Under the pieces are notes generated by a model. The model did no database searches, was not told the origin of the DNA, and worked only from the letters and a program-made list of their open reading frames with translations. A DNA stretch of 64,000 nucleotides. Origin: Clostridia bacterium (GTDB lineage Bacteria; Bacillota; Clostridia; Christensenellales; QALW01). Made by a program: the position numbers and the translations under genes. Below, one piece after another: positions 25,574 through 35,207 of the stretch; position 1 is the first letter of the stretch; every line of letters starts with the position of its first letter. The DNA is taken from positions 62,001-126,000 of the forward strand of contig JAFVVO010000019.1 in the NCBI GenBank assembly GCA_017502165.1. Reading direction: 5' to 3'.

Positions 25574-26836
25574 TCAGTCTTCCTCGGGAAGAAATACGAT
25601 TTCCTCGTCAGCAGGGGCCAGGGAGTCAGCCTTGCCTAAAAGGGTATCTATTCTGTAGCAACGCTTCGTAGCCTCTTCAATGTTGCTTGATGCGGAATCA
25701 AGCTTCTTTCTCGTCTGCTCCAAAAGCTCGGCAAACTTACCGAAATTCTTCTTAAAGCTCGCCAAAAGCTTGGTGATTTCGCTTGTTCTCTTTTGAATTG
25801 CCAGGGTCTTAAATCCAAGCTGAAGGCTGTTCAGGAACGCTCCTATGGTGGTAGGACCTGCAACCGTTACGCGCATTTCTCTTTGTAAAACTTCACAAAG
25901 ACCGCTTTTACGGGCAACTTCGGCATAAAGACCTTCGCTGGGAAGGTACATAATCGCAAAGTCGGTGGTGTGGGGAGGGTCAATGTATTTATCGCGAATA
26001 GTCTTTGCGCAAAGCTTAATGGTAGCCTCAAGGCTTTTGCTTGCGCTTTCAATTGCGGCGGTGTCACCTGCCTCCGAAGCATCGCAAAGGCGCTGATACT
26101 CTTCAATGGGAAATTTACAGTCAATGGGAAGATACACAATATCGTTGTTTTCGTTGTTAGGCAGGCAAATGCAAAACTCGACGATATTATTCTTTCTCGG
26201 GTTGGGCTTAACGTTGCGCTTGTACTGCTCCGGTGAAAGCACCTGAGAAAGCAGATTGTCAAGGGCAACTTCGCCCCAGGTACCGCGGACTTTAACGTTG
26301 GTAAGGGCACTTTTAAGGTCACCGACGCTTGAAGCAAGGGTCTGCATTTCACCAAGGCCTTTATAAACGCTTTCAAGCTGCTTGCCAACGGTTTCAAAGC
26401 TTTCGGTAAGACGCTTTTCCAAGGTAGAAGAAAGCTTTTCATCAACAGTTTCACGCATCTTTTCAAGTTTTTCGGCGTTATCGGTCTGAATAGAGCGAAG
26501 GTTATTCTCCATGCTTCTGCGCATCTCGTCAAGCTGACGGCGCTCCGCCTCGGCATTTTCGCGCATTGAAGCAGAAAACTCCTTCATTTGATTTTGAAGC
26601 TGAGTAATTTGCTGATTTACCGTAGTGTTTACTGCGGAATTATATGAGGCGAGAGTTGCGTTTATTTCCTTTCGAAGCTCGCTGTTTTGCTGAAGCAACA
26701 AATTTTTAAGTGCCTCGTTTTCTTTTCGCAGGTCCTCCTTTAATTCACCGCTGTCCTTGTTTTTGTTAAGAGCAACTAAAACAACTACTAAAAGTGCGGC
26801 TATAACGGCAATTCCTGCTAAAATTGCGTATTCCAT
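25574..26836 (-). CDS. rmuC: DNA recombination protein RmuC
   Basis: RmuC family protein, predicted nuclease-like factor that limits inversions at short repeats. The 420 residues comprise an N-terminal membrane helix (LAGIAVIAALLVVVLVAL), a long coiled coil from about 30 to 170 rich in Glu, Gln and Arg, and the RmuC core with VKVRGTWGEVALDNLLSQVL, VYLPIDCKFPIEEYQRL and AIMYLPSEGLYAEV. It follows the second exporter pair by nine bases. Confidence 0.92.
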   Translation of the reverse strand: MEYAILAGIAVIAALLVVVLVALNKNKDSGELKEDLRKENEALKNLLLQQNSELRKEINATLASYNSAVNTTVNQQITQLQNQMKEFSASMRENAEAERRQLDEMRRSMENNLRSIQTDNAEKLEKMRETVDEKLSSTLEKRLTESFETVGKQLESVYKGLGEMQTLASSVGDLKSALTNVKVRGTWGEVALDNLLSQVLSPEQYKRNVKPNPRKNNIVEFCICLPNNENNDIVYLPIDCKFPIEEYQRLCDASEAGDTAAIESASKSLEATIKLCAKTIRDKYIDPPHTTDFAIMYLPSEGLYAEVARKSGLCEVLQREMRVTVAGPTTIGAFLNSLQLGFKTLAIQKRTSEITKLLASFKKNFGKFAELLEQTRKKLDSASSNIEEATKRCYRIDTLLGKADSLAPADEEIVFLPEED

Positions 26837-26845
26837 AAATTCCTC

Positions 26846-28645
26846 CTATTTATTTGAAAGGGCGTTATACTGGCTCATATTAAGCTCGTAATAAATACCC
26901 TTTTTCTTCATAAGCTCTTCGTGGGTGCCCTCTTCAGCGATTCCTTTATTACAAATGCACATTATTTTGTCGGCGTTTTTGATTGTAGAAAGTCTATGGG
27001 CAATAACGAAGCTTGTTCTGCCCGAAAGCACTTCCTTCAACGCCTTTTGAACAAGCAGCTCGGTCTGAGTATCAATGTTACTGGTAGCTTCATCTAAAAT
27101 AAGTATTTTAGGATCTGTTAAAATTACGCGAGCAAATGAAAGCAACTGTCTTTCGCCGGAAGAAAGACTTGTCCCACGTTCATCAAGATGAGTGTAGTAG
27201 CCGTTGGGCAGTTTTTTGATAAAATCTGCAGCATAAACTTTTTCTGCGGCTAAGATACATTCTTCGTCCGTAGCCTCAGGCCTGCCGTAACGGATATTAT
27301 CAATAACGGTACCTGAGAAAATAAATGAATCCTGCATCATAACGCCAACCTGGGTGCGAAGCGATGAAAGCGTAACGTCCTTAACATTATGCCCGTCGAT
27401 TAAAACGCTTCCTGCTGAAACGTCATAAAACCTTGAAAGCAGGTTAACCACGGTGGTTTTTCCTGCACCCGTGGGACCTACAAAGGCGGCCATTTCACCG
27501 GGGGCAACGGAAAAGGAAACGTTTTCTAAGATATTTTCGCTTCCGTCGTAGGAGAATGTAACGTTTTTGTATTCCACGCACCCCGAAATCTGAGGCAGGG
27601 GATAGGCGTCGGGGGCATCCTTGATGTCTGCAGGAGTATCCATCGTTTCAAAAACCTTTTCAATATTGCCTGTTGCCTCACTGAATTGGTTAAATATAAG
27701 CATAAATGACGAAATAGGTTGCCAGAAACGAGTTAAATAGGCGCAAAATGCGGTTAAAGCTCCAAGAGTCATGGTGCCCTGCTCGATGTTTCCTATGGAA
27801 ACGTAATAAACTAAAATGATGCTGATGGCAGAGAAAATATCTACTGCGGGGATAATTGAGGTTGCGGAGAGATGCTGCTTGAAATAAACGTTGTTAACTT
27901 CGCCGTCAAGGCGGTCAAGCTCTGAAAGATTTTCATCCTTTCGGTTAAAGGCTTGAGTAATTGTAACGCCCATAATGTTTTCGTGAATGTAAGCGGTGCG
28001 GTTACTTGCCTTCGTGCGCAAAAGTCGGGCAAATTTAGCAATCAGCAGGCGCATAAACATAATGAAGATGATTAGCGGAAGTAACACTGAAAAGCTTAAT
28101 AAGAATAAGCGCCAGTTAAGTGAAACAAGAATTACGATTATACAAACGAGCGTAAAGAAATCAACAAACAACTGTATAAGAGAAGATGAAAGCAAGCCTG
28201 CAAGACCGTCAATATAGCTTGTAACACGTACTAAAATTTTTCCTGCAGGGCGGTCATCGAAGAATTTGAAGGAGAGAGTCTGCAGATGCGCGAAAATTTC
28301 GTTTCGTATGTCGTTAATTGAGTTGTGCCCTAATTTTGAAATGGTGCGAACTCGAAGGGAGGACAGAAAAACGTTCAAAATCAGCATTACACCTGCGGAA
28401 ATAACCACCGTAAGCATAACGGCAGTATTATTGTAAAAGCTACCCTCAGGTGCAAGAACATCGTCAATTATCCATTGAGTAATCAAGGGCCAAAGAAGAG
28501 AAATAAGTACGTTTACCACTAAAAGACAGATTCCCCCAAGGAAAAGCTTGTTGTAGGGAAGCATATACTTAAATAACCGCTTAAGCAGTGACGTGCTTAT
28601 TTTTACGGTATCCTTTTCGTCGTCAGAATATCTGTTGCGTGCCAT
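26846..28645 (-). CDS. Heterodimeric ABC exporter subunit with competent ATPase site
   Basis: Half-transporter of 599 residues: short acidic N-terminus, six membrane helices, then an ATPase domain with Walker A GPTGAGKTT, signature LSSGERQLLSF and intact Walker B LDEATSNID. The signature deviates from LSGGQ, as in the partner subunit of a heterodimeric exporter. The upstream gene carries the complementary defect. It is 15 bases from the upstream gene and 9 from rmuC. The substrate is unknown. Confidence 0.92.
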   Translation of the reverse strand: MARNRYSDDEKDTVKISTSLLKRLFKYMLPYNKLFLGGICLLVVNVLISLLWPLITQWIIDDVLAPEGSFYNNTAVMLTVVISAGVMLILNVFLSSLRVRTISKLGHNSINDIRNEIFAHLQTLSFKFFDDRPAGKILVRVTSYIDGLAGLLSSSLIQLFVDFFTLVCIIVILVSLNWRLFLLSFSVLLPLIIFIMFMRLLIAKFARLLRTKASNRTAYIHENIMGVTITQAFNRKDENLSELDRLDGEVNNVYFKQHLSATSIIPAVDIFSAISIILVYYVSIGNIEQGTMTLGALTAFCAYLTRFWQPISSFMLIFNQFSEATGNIEKVFETMDTPADIKDAPDAYPLPQISGCVEYKNVTFSYDGSENILENVSFSVAPGEMAAFVGPTGAGKTTVVNLLSRFYDVSAGSVLIDGHNVKDVTLSSLRTQVGVMMQDSFIFSGTVIDNIRYGRPEATDEECILAAEKVYAADFIKKLPNGYYTHLDERGTSLSSGERQLLSFARVILTDPKILILDEATSNIDTQTELLVQKALKEVLSGRTSFVIAHRLSTIKNADKIMCICNKGIAEEGTHEELMKKKGIYYELNMSQYNALSNK

Positions 28646-28660
28646 AAAATCACCCCCGCT

Positions 28661-30454
28661 CTAAATGGAGTTGAGAATATTGGAATATTGCTCTGAATAA
28701 ATCTCAAAATACTTCTGTTTCATAGCAACCAACTCCTCGTGAGTGCCACGCTCTACAATTTTGCCCCGGTCTAAAACTATAATTTCGTCACAGTTCATTA
28801 CCGAGGAAATTCTGTGGGCAATAATTATCTTCGTTTTGTTGGGGAAGCTTTCGTTTAAGGCGCTGTAGAGCCTTTTTTCAGTCTCCATATCAAGAGCGCT
28901 TGTAGCATCGTCGAAAATCATAACGGGAGAGTCAAACAATAAGGCTCTCGCAATGGAAATTCTCTGCTTTTGTCCTCCCGAAAGTCCCATTCCGCGCTCA
29001 CCAATAATTGTATCGTATCCATCAGGTGTATCCATTATAAAACTGTGTGCTTGCGCTATTTCTGCACACTTGCGCACATCATCAATCGTCGCGTTTGAAC
29101 GGCCGTACGCTATGTTTTTTGCTATTGTTTCGGAAAAGAGAAAAACGTCTTGGGGAACAAGGGCAAAGCAGGCGCGCAAATCGGGAAGATAAAGGTCCTG
29201 CACGTTGTTGGAATTAATATAAACACCGCCTGAGGTAACGTCGTAAAACCTTGTAATAAGGTTCGTTAAAAAGGATTTTCCGCTACCGGTTTTGCCGATT
29301 ATACCAAGGGATTTTCCCTGAGGAATATCAATGTTGATATTCTCTAATATGGGGGTTCCCGCAATGGAAATGCTTGCATCTTTAAGTTGAATATGTACGG
29401 AATCTTTTTTCACATTCTTAGCATTGGGCTTAGAGGATACGGTTGAGCCCATTTCCAAAAAGTGAAGCACCTTCTGGCTGCTTACAACGACCTGCTGAGC
29501 GGCGCTGACCCAGTTGGTCATTTGCTCAAAGGGCAGAAGAATGTAAGCAAGATATCCGCTGAAGGCAACGAATTCCGCAATAGTCATAACAAGAGAGGGA
29601 TTTTCCACACTTAAGTTCGCGTTTATAACGAAGATTGCGCCTATGGCGGTAAGCAGCACGTTGGGTAAAACGCTGATAATACCTACCGGAACGTAGTTCT
29701 TACTCCACAGCTTCATTGTATTTATGCCGTGAAGACGGTAATCGTTACTTTTTTGAGCAAATTTTTCAGTTTCTGCCTTTTCTTGTGCAAAGGATTTAAC
29801 AACGCGGATGCCGTTTATGTTTTCCTGAGCGAAGGAATTAAGGCTTGCGCTTGCTTCACGCACAAGACTGTACTGTCGGCGGAAGGAGGAGCCGCTTCGT
29901 TTTGTAAAAAACATAAGGGGAAGTGCGAAAATATAGGCGCCCAGCATCATAAAAGGGTTCATTTGCCAAATCATTACGCTTGCAAAAATGAAGCCTAACA
30001 GAGACTCAATAATAGAGGGGAGCGTTACGAAATAGAATTGCTTTATCATTTCGGTGTCGTGGTTGATAACGGTCAGAAAATTACCCGTATTTTCGCCGCG
30101 GATAAACTCCTGCGACTGTTTCAGGAAGCAATCGAAAACGTCTCTGCGTAATTTGCAGGCAATTTTTGCCGAAAAAACAGTCATCATATAAGAACGCCCG
30201 TAGGAAACTCCCTGCCGAATAAGCACTATCAAAAGCCAGGAGACCGCAAGAACAACAAAAAGCTGTTTTTTATCGGCGGGAATAAAACCCAAAAGTGAAA
30301 AAGGAGTATCGCCGATTACCGAAGCTGTTATGTGCTTGGTTATTTGAGGAAGCAACATAGCAAGGAGAACCGTAATGATTCCCATCAGCAGATACAGTAA
30401 CGTGACACCCATATAAGGCTTAAAATAGGGGAAAAGCTTTTTCAGTGTTGACAT
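28661..30454 (-). CDS. Heterodimeric ABC exporter subunit with degenerate ATPase site
   Basis: Half-transporter of 597 residues. I start at 30454 (MSTLKKLFPYFK) because GGGAGGTG lies upstream; 13 further codons are in frame. Six membrane helices precede an ATPase domain with Walker A GKTGSGKSF, canonical signature LSGGQKQR, and Walker B MIFDDATSALD in which Asp replaces the catalytic Glu. It pairs with the next gene in the same way as the 8881-12329 transporter, but the two systems are only distantly alike in sequence. Confidence 0.92.
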   Translation of the reverse strand: MSTLKKLFPYFKPYMGVTLLYLLMGIITVLLAMLLPQITKHITASVIGDTPFSLLGFIPADKKQLFVVLAVSWLLIVLIRQGVSYGRSYMMTVFSAKIACKLRRDVFDCFLKQSQEFIRGENTGNFLTVINHDTEMIKQFYFVTLPSIIESLLGFIFASVMIWQMNPFMMLGAYIFALPLMFFTKRSGSSFRRQYSLVREASASLNSFAQENINGIRVVKSFAQEKAETEKFAQKSNDYRLHGINTMKLWSKNYVPVGIISVLPNVLLTAIGAIFVINANLSVENPSLVMTIAEFVAFSGYLAYILLPFEQMTNWVSAAQQVVVSSQKVLHFLEMGSTVSSKPNAKNVKKDSVHIQLKDASISIAGTPILENINIDIPQGKSLGIIGKTGSGKSFLTNLITRFYDVTSGGVYINSNNVQDLYLPDLRACFALVPQDVFLFSETIAKNIAYGRSNATIDDVRKCAEIAQAHSFIMDTPDGYDTIIGERGMGLSGGQKQRISIARALLFDSPVMIFDDATSALDMETEKRLYSALNESFPNKTKIIIAHRISSVMNCDEIIVLDRGKIVERGTHEELVAMKQKYFEIYSEQYSNILNSI

Positions 30455-30928
30455 ATAAACACCTCCCACAAACCAAGGGGGAATTTTGAACAAGATTTGT
30501 TCTCGTTAATATTACAATAAACAAAATGGGATGTCAATACCCCAAAGAACAAAAAATTAAAAAAATTTCCGTTTTTATCAATAAAAAAGAAAAATGCAAA
30601 GGAAGGAAAAAGGACAGATAGAAAAGCGAATAAATAATGCTTTGCAAAAAAACGCGAAAAGGCGGAAAAAATGAAAAAATAAAATGTAAATATTTTTTTA
30701 ACGGATGCTAAATAAATAGTAAAAACCCCCGTAATTACTGGGGTTTTCGCGAAATAAAAAAATGATAAAAAACAAAAAAATTTCTTGTTGGATATTGACT
30801 TTGAGAGTCTTTAGTGGTATTATATGATAGATATTATGTATCAGTATGCTCGAAAAGTACTCCTTATTATTATATATTAGGGGATTTTTCTGCAAAACAG
30901 TTTATTTTTAGCATTCAGGAGGAACAAC
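30455..30928. other. A+T-rich divergent intergenic region with an isolated hairpin
   Basis: About 470 bases without a gene. Most is A-rich on the plus strand. One isolated G+C hairpin stands out: AAAACCCC (30722-30729) with GGGGTTTT (30740-30747), followed on the minus strand by a T-run. The right part holds the promoter of the solute-binding protein operon. I find no convincing coding frame; a 65-codon minus-strand frame at 30698-30895 is low-complexity. Confidence 0.6.
30795..30823 (+). promoter_or_regulatory. Promoter of the DUF5696 glycan-uptake operon
   Basis: TTGACT (30795-30800), 17 bases, TATTAT (30818-30823), about 105 bases before the ATG of the solute-binding protein. AGGAGG lies just before that ATG. 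Confidence 0.7.
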
Positions 30929-33900
30929 ATGAAGTCTTTGTTTAGCAAGATGCTCGTATTGGTTTTAGTGCTTGCAATGGCTGTATCGGTGTTCGCTATA
31001 GTTGCTCAGGCAACTCCCGCAGCCGATTCCGCTCAAAGCACACAGAATCAGACCGGCACTACGAATGAAGAAGGCGGAGCTGGGCTTACGGTAGAGGACC
31101 CGGAAGCTTTTTACAGCAAAATAGGTACTGAAGACGATTACGCCGCGTACCTTAAAGCTCACAGCGACGCTGCAAGACCTAACAAACAGATTTTATTAAA
31201 GGGAGAAAATGCCGTTCAGTTTAACGGTGAAACCGGTGAAATCATCGGCAAGCTTCCTATGATAAAGAGAGCATCACAGAATACACCCGCTGATCTTCGT
31301 GACGGCGCATTATTCTATGATGAAGGTATCTGCGGTTGGGTGGTTAACATCACCGAAGCAGGCTGGTACAACGTAACGTTGTCTTACCTTGCCTACGATG
31401 AGCTTACTTATACTGTTGACGGTGTTCAGTATACCGTTACCAGCAAGAGCTCTGACGTTCAGCGCAGATTCTATATCGACTATAAAATTCCTTTCTATGA
31501 AGCACGTCAGGTAAACTTTGAACGTGTTTGGAAGGATGCAAGCGTTTTGTTGGTTGACTCTCAGACCAATAACGAAAAGAGACCTTATCAGTCCGAAACT
31601 GAGCAGTGGCAAACTCTTTCTGTGCGCGACTATATGGGATATGAAAGCGAGCCCTTCAAGTTCTATCTTTCAGAAGGCACTCACACTATCGCATTCGGCG
31701 CAATCAAGGAAGGTATGCTTGTTGAATACGCAATGCTTCATCAGGTTGAGCAGGCTCCTACCTATGCTGAGTTAAAGGCTCAGTATGCTCAGGAGGGTAA
31801 AACCAAGGTTCAGGGCGTAAAGAATCTTTACGTTCAGGCTGAAGGCTTGCACAATCCCGAAACCTATCTTGGCGCACAGGCAGAGACCTTCCTTACTACT
31901 GACCTTGTAAACAAATACAACAATTACATCAATCCTCTTGATACTACAGCTTATGACGTAACAAAGGATCCTACCTTTGCAATACTTAAATCGTCACCCA
32001 CGCTTTACGGTATTACCGACAGATCCTCACCTGCAAGTGTGCCTTACAGCCACAGCAAGATCAGATATAATACCATCGGCGGTGACAAGTGGCAGAGCCC
32101 AAACCAGTGGATCGAGTGGTCGTTTGACGTTGAAAAAGCAGGCTTATACGCCATCAGCTTCAAGGCGCGTCAGAACATCCTTAACGGTATGCACACCACC
32201 CGTAAGCTTACCATTAACGGCGAAGTTCCTTGCCAGGAAGCATTGAATATTACCTTCCTCTACGGTAACTCCTTCAATATGTACACTCTTGGCGACGAGA
32301 ATGAAACCTTCTATTTCTACCTTGAAGAAGGAAAGAACTCCATTCGTCTTGAAACAACCCTTGGCGATTTGGGCGGAATGCTTGCAAAGGCAGAAGCAAG
32401 TCTTGCAAATCTTAATAAGGCTTACAGAAGAATCCTTATGATTACAAGTGCTTCTCCCGACCCCAACCGTAACTATCAGCTTAACGTAATGGTTCCCGAC
32501 GCTCTTCAGATCCTTAAGGATGAATATGTTGTTCTTTCAAACCTTGAAAAGGAATTTATTGAGGTGTTCGGCGCAGACGCAGGCGCTCAGCTCTCAACCA
32601 TTAAGTCAATGATGCTTCTGCTTGAGCAGATGAATGAGGACCATAACAAGATCGGTGAAATGTTCACGAGCCTTAAGGACTCCATTGCTTCAATGGGTAC
32701 ATGGCTTAACGATATGAGTGAAACTCCCTTGGAGCTTGACTATTTCGTTATTACCACCGAAGAAAATCTTGGCTACACCAGTGCAGATAATACTGTTGTT
32801 CCCGGTAAGGAAGAGCTTGTTTCACCGAAGTCAACCTTCTTTGCAAGCGTGCTTCACGAAATCCGTTCCTTCATCGCATCCTTCACCGAAGACTACGATA
32901 ACATCGGCGGAACAGTTGCTCAAGACGGTCAGCAGCCCGTTAAGGTTTGGCTTGAAACAGGCGCAGGTCTTACCGGCTCCCGTGATAACGCAACCATTCT
33001 TAAACAGCTTATCGACGATATGTTCACAAAGGATACGGGCATTATAGTAGAAACCCGTCTTGTTGCAGGCGGCTCACTTCTTCCCTCAGTCCTTTCAGGC
33101 ATCGGCCCCGAGATTTGCTTGTCCCGTAGCGCAGTTGACGCTGTTAACTATGCATTCCGCGGCGCAGTTATGAACCTTGCCAACGAAGAGCTGTTCCCCG
33201 ATTATAAAGACGTTCTTCTTAACGAAGAAAGATATGCTTACAGTGCTATCGAGCCCTTTAAGTTCGGCAAAGGCATTTACGCAGTTCCCGAAACTCAGGA
33301 CTTCTTTATGACCTTCTACCGTACCGACATTCTCGAGGAGCTTAACCTTACACCTCCTAAGACCTGGCAGGACGTATATAATATAATAGGTCATCTTCAG
33401 CATAAGCAAATGACCTTTGCTATGCCCGTTCCCGTAGTTGGCGCAGTAGGCTCAGGTAACCTTTCCTACGCTATGTTCCTTTATCAGAAGGGCGGCACCT
33501 ATTACAACGAAGATTACAGTGCAACAGCACTTACCACCGACGCAGCGCTTGACGCTTTCAAGGAATGGACCGGCTTCTATACTCAGCAGGACCTTCCCAA
33601 TACCTATGACTTTGCAAACCGTTTCAGAACCGGTGAAGTTCCCGTAGGTATCGCAAGCTACAGCCAGTATTCACAGCTTGCAGTTTTCGCACCTGAAATT
33701 CAGGGCTTGTGGGAGTTCTCATTAGTTCCCGGCACACCTCAGGTTGACGAAAACGGCGCACCCGTGCTTGACGAGAACGGTCAGCAGATTATTGACCGCT
33801 CCTGCGCAAGTAACACATCAGGCTGCGTAATGCTTTCAATCGACACCACCAATGAAGAGGGCGTAAAGAGAGCACAGCGTGCTTGGAAGTTTATGACCTG

Positions 33901-34252
33901 GTGGACAGGTGAAGAAGCTCAGTATCGCTTCGGTACTGAAATCGAAAGCTTGCTTGGCGCAGCAGCCCGTTATCAGACTGCAAACCTTAAGGCTATGAAG
34001 CGTCTTCCCTGGGATAAGGCTTCAATGGATATGATTCAGGAGCAGTGGTCACACACCAAAGGCATTCCTCAGGTACCCGGCGGCTACTACACCGCACGTA
34101 ACATTGAGTTTGCCTGGAAGGAAGTTATTAACAACGCTGCTGCAGAAGCAAACACCACCTTCGTTGAATACGTTGGTAAGATTGACGATGAAATCACACG
34201 TAAGCGTGAAGAATTCAAAGACAAGATTGCAGAAATGTTAGGAAAGGAGTAA
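30929..34252 (+). CDS. Giant extracellular solute-binding protein with carbohydrate-binding-like modules
   Basis: 1107 residues. A signal peptide (VLVLVLAMAVSVFAIVAQA) has no lipobox cysteine. Two beta-sandwich modules follow, near 90-275 (VVNITEAGWYNVTLSYLA) and 300-490 (WSFDVEKAGLYAISFKAR), resembling family 6/35 carbohydrate-binding domains. A helical linker leads to a family 1 solute-binding fold from about 670 to 1080, with FYRTDILEELNLTPPKTWQDV and WKFMTWWTGEEAQYRFG. Ordinary proteins of this class have about 430 residues and are lipoproteins. The permeases follow eight bases downstream. The natural ligand is probably an oligosaccharide; that is inference from family and context. Confidence 0.85.
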   Translation: MKSLFSKMLVLVLVLAMAVSVFAIVAQATPAADSAQSTQNQTGTTNEEGGAGLTVEDPEAFYSKIGTEDDYAAYLKAHSDAARPNKQILLKGENAVQFNGETGEIIGKLPMIKRASQNTPADLRDGALFYDEGICGWVVNITEAGWYNVTLSYLAYDELTYTVDGVQYTVTSKSSDVQRRFYIDYKIPFYEARQVNFERVWKDASVLLVDSQTNNEKRPYQSETEQWQTLSVRDYMGYESEPFKFYLSEGTHTIAFGAIKEGMLVEYAMLHQVEQAPTYAELKAQYAQEGKTKVQGVKNLYVQAEGLHNPETYLGAQAETFLTTDLVNKYNNYINPLDTTAYDVTKDPTFAILKSSPTLYGITDRSSPASVPYSHSKIRYNTIGGDKWQSPNQWIEWSFDVEKAGLYAISFKARQNILNGMHTTRKLTINGEVPCQEALNITFLYGNSFNMYTLGDENETFYFYLEEGKNSIRLETTLGDLGGMLAKAEASLANLNKAYRRILMITSASPDPNRNYQLNVMVPDALQILKDEYVVLSNLEKEFIEVFGADAGAQLSTIKSMMLLLEQMNEDHNKIGEMFTSLKDSIASMGTWLNDMSETPLELDYFVITTEENLGYTSADNTVVPGKEELVSPKSTFFASVLHEIRSFIASFTEDYDNIGGTVAQDGQQPVKVWLETGAGLTGSRDNATILKQLIDDMFTKDTGIIVETRLVAGGSLLPSVLSGIGPEICLSRSAVDAVNYAFRGAVMNLANEELFPDYKDVLLNEERYAYSAIEPFKFGKGIYAVPETQDFFMTFYRTDILEELNLTPPKTWQDVYNIIGHLQHKQMTFAMPVPVVGAVGSGNLSYAMFLYQKGGTYYNEDYSATALTTDAALDAFKEWTGFYTQQDLPNTYDFANRFRTGEVPVGIASYSQYSQLAVFAPEIQGLWEFSLVPGTPQVDENGAPVLDENGQQIIDRSCASNTSGCVMLSIDTTNEEGVKRAQRAWKFMTWWTGEEAQYRFGTEIESLLGAAARYQTANLKAMKRLPWDKASMDMIQEQWSHTKGIPQVPGGYYTARNIEFAWKEVINNAAAEANTTFVEYVGKIDDEITRKREEFKDKIAEMLGKE

Positions 34253-34259
34253 GAAAAGA

Positions 34260-35204
34260 ATGGCTGTCTCAAAAGAAGCAAAAGCTAAAAACAAAGCGTT
34301 CTTCTCTGACTGGTTAAAATATCAGTTCAAGGAAATGCGCAAAAACGGTGGCTTGTATCTTTTCATGCTCCCGTACCTGCTTATATTTGTAACCTTTACA
34401 GTTTTACCCGTTATCGTTGCAATTTACTTCAGCTTTACCTACTTTAACGTTCTTGAGCCTCCCCAGTGGACCGGTTTTGAGAACTATATCAGGCTGTTTA
34501 CTGCTGATGACTTGTTTATGACCGCATTTAAGAACACAATGTTCTTTGCAGTTATTATCGGTCCCGGCGGATATCTTCTTTCACTGTTCTTTGCATGGCT
34601 TATTAACGAACTCAGCAGAAGAGCCAGAGTTATTATGACTATCTTCTACTATGCTCCTTCTCTTGCCAGTGCATTGCCCATCTGGAAGATTATATTCTCC
34701 TCCGACCAATACGGCTTACTTAACGGCTTCTTGATGAATACCGGTATTACATACACCAACATCAAGTGGCTTGAAGACGTAAACTACATCGTGCCCTGCT
34801 GCTTATTCGTTATTTTGTGGGGCTCACTGGGAACCAGCTTCCTTACGTTCATTGCAGGTTTGCAGAACGTTGACAGAACTCTTTACGAGGCAGGCGCCAT
34901 CGACGGCGTTAAAAACCGTTGGCAAGAGCTTTGGTACATTACCTTACCTTATATGAAGCCTCAGCTTATGTTCGGTGCGGTTATGAGTATTACCGGCGCT
35001 TTCTCAGTAGGTGGTGCAATTACCAACCTGGTAGGTTATCCCTCTCAGGACTACGTAGCCCACACACTTATTCACCACATGGAAGACTATGCAAACCAAC
35101 GAATGGAATTAGGTTATGCTTGTGCCATTACGGTGCTCTTGTTCTTGTTACAGCTTGTAACTAACAAGATAATTAAAAGATTACTTTCGAAGGTGGGTGA
35201 GTAA
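34260..35204 (+). CDS. ABC sugar permease, MalF/LplB type (pair 1)
   Basis: Inner-membrane permease of 314 residues with six helices. The cytoplasmic EAA loop, EAGAIDGVKNRWQELWYITLP, docks the ATPase. It belongs to the binding-protein-dependent carbohydrate permeases and pairs with the next gene (three-base spacer). No ATPase gene is present in the operon, so a shared MsmK/MalK-type ATPase encoded elsewhere is expected. Confidence 0.9.
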   Translation: MAVSKEAKAKNKAFFSDWLKYQFKEMRKNGGLYLFMLPYLLIFVTFTVLPVIVAIYFSFTYFNVLEPPQWTGFENYIRLFTADDLFMTAFKNTMFFAVIIGPGGYLLSLFFAWLINELSRRARVIMTIFYYAPSLASALPIWKIIFSSDQYGLLNGFLMNTGITYTNIKWLEDVNYIVPCCLFVILWGSLGTSFLTFIAGLQNVDRTLYEAGAIDGVKNRWQELWYITLPYMKPQLMFGAVMSITGAFSVGGAITNLVGYPSQDYVAHTLIHHMEDYANQRMELGYACAITVLLFLLQLVTNKIIKRLLSKVGE

Positions 35205-35207
35205 GAT

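Noticed and set aside
30698-30895. 65-codon minus-strand frame in the divergent spacer
   Set aside because: Low-complexity Ile/Phe/Leu-rich translation of A+T-rich DNA, overlaps the promoter on the other strand and lacks a ribosome site.
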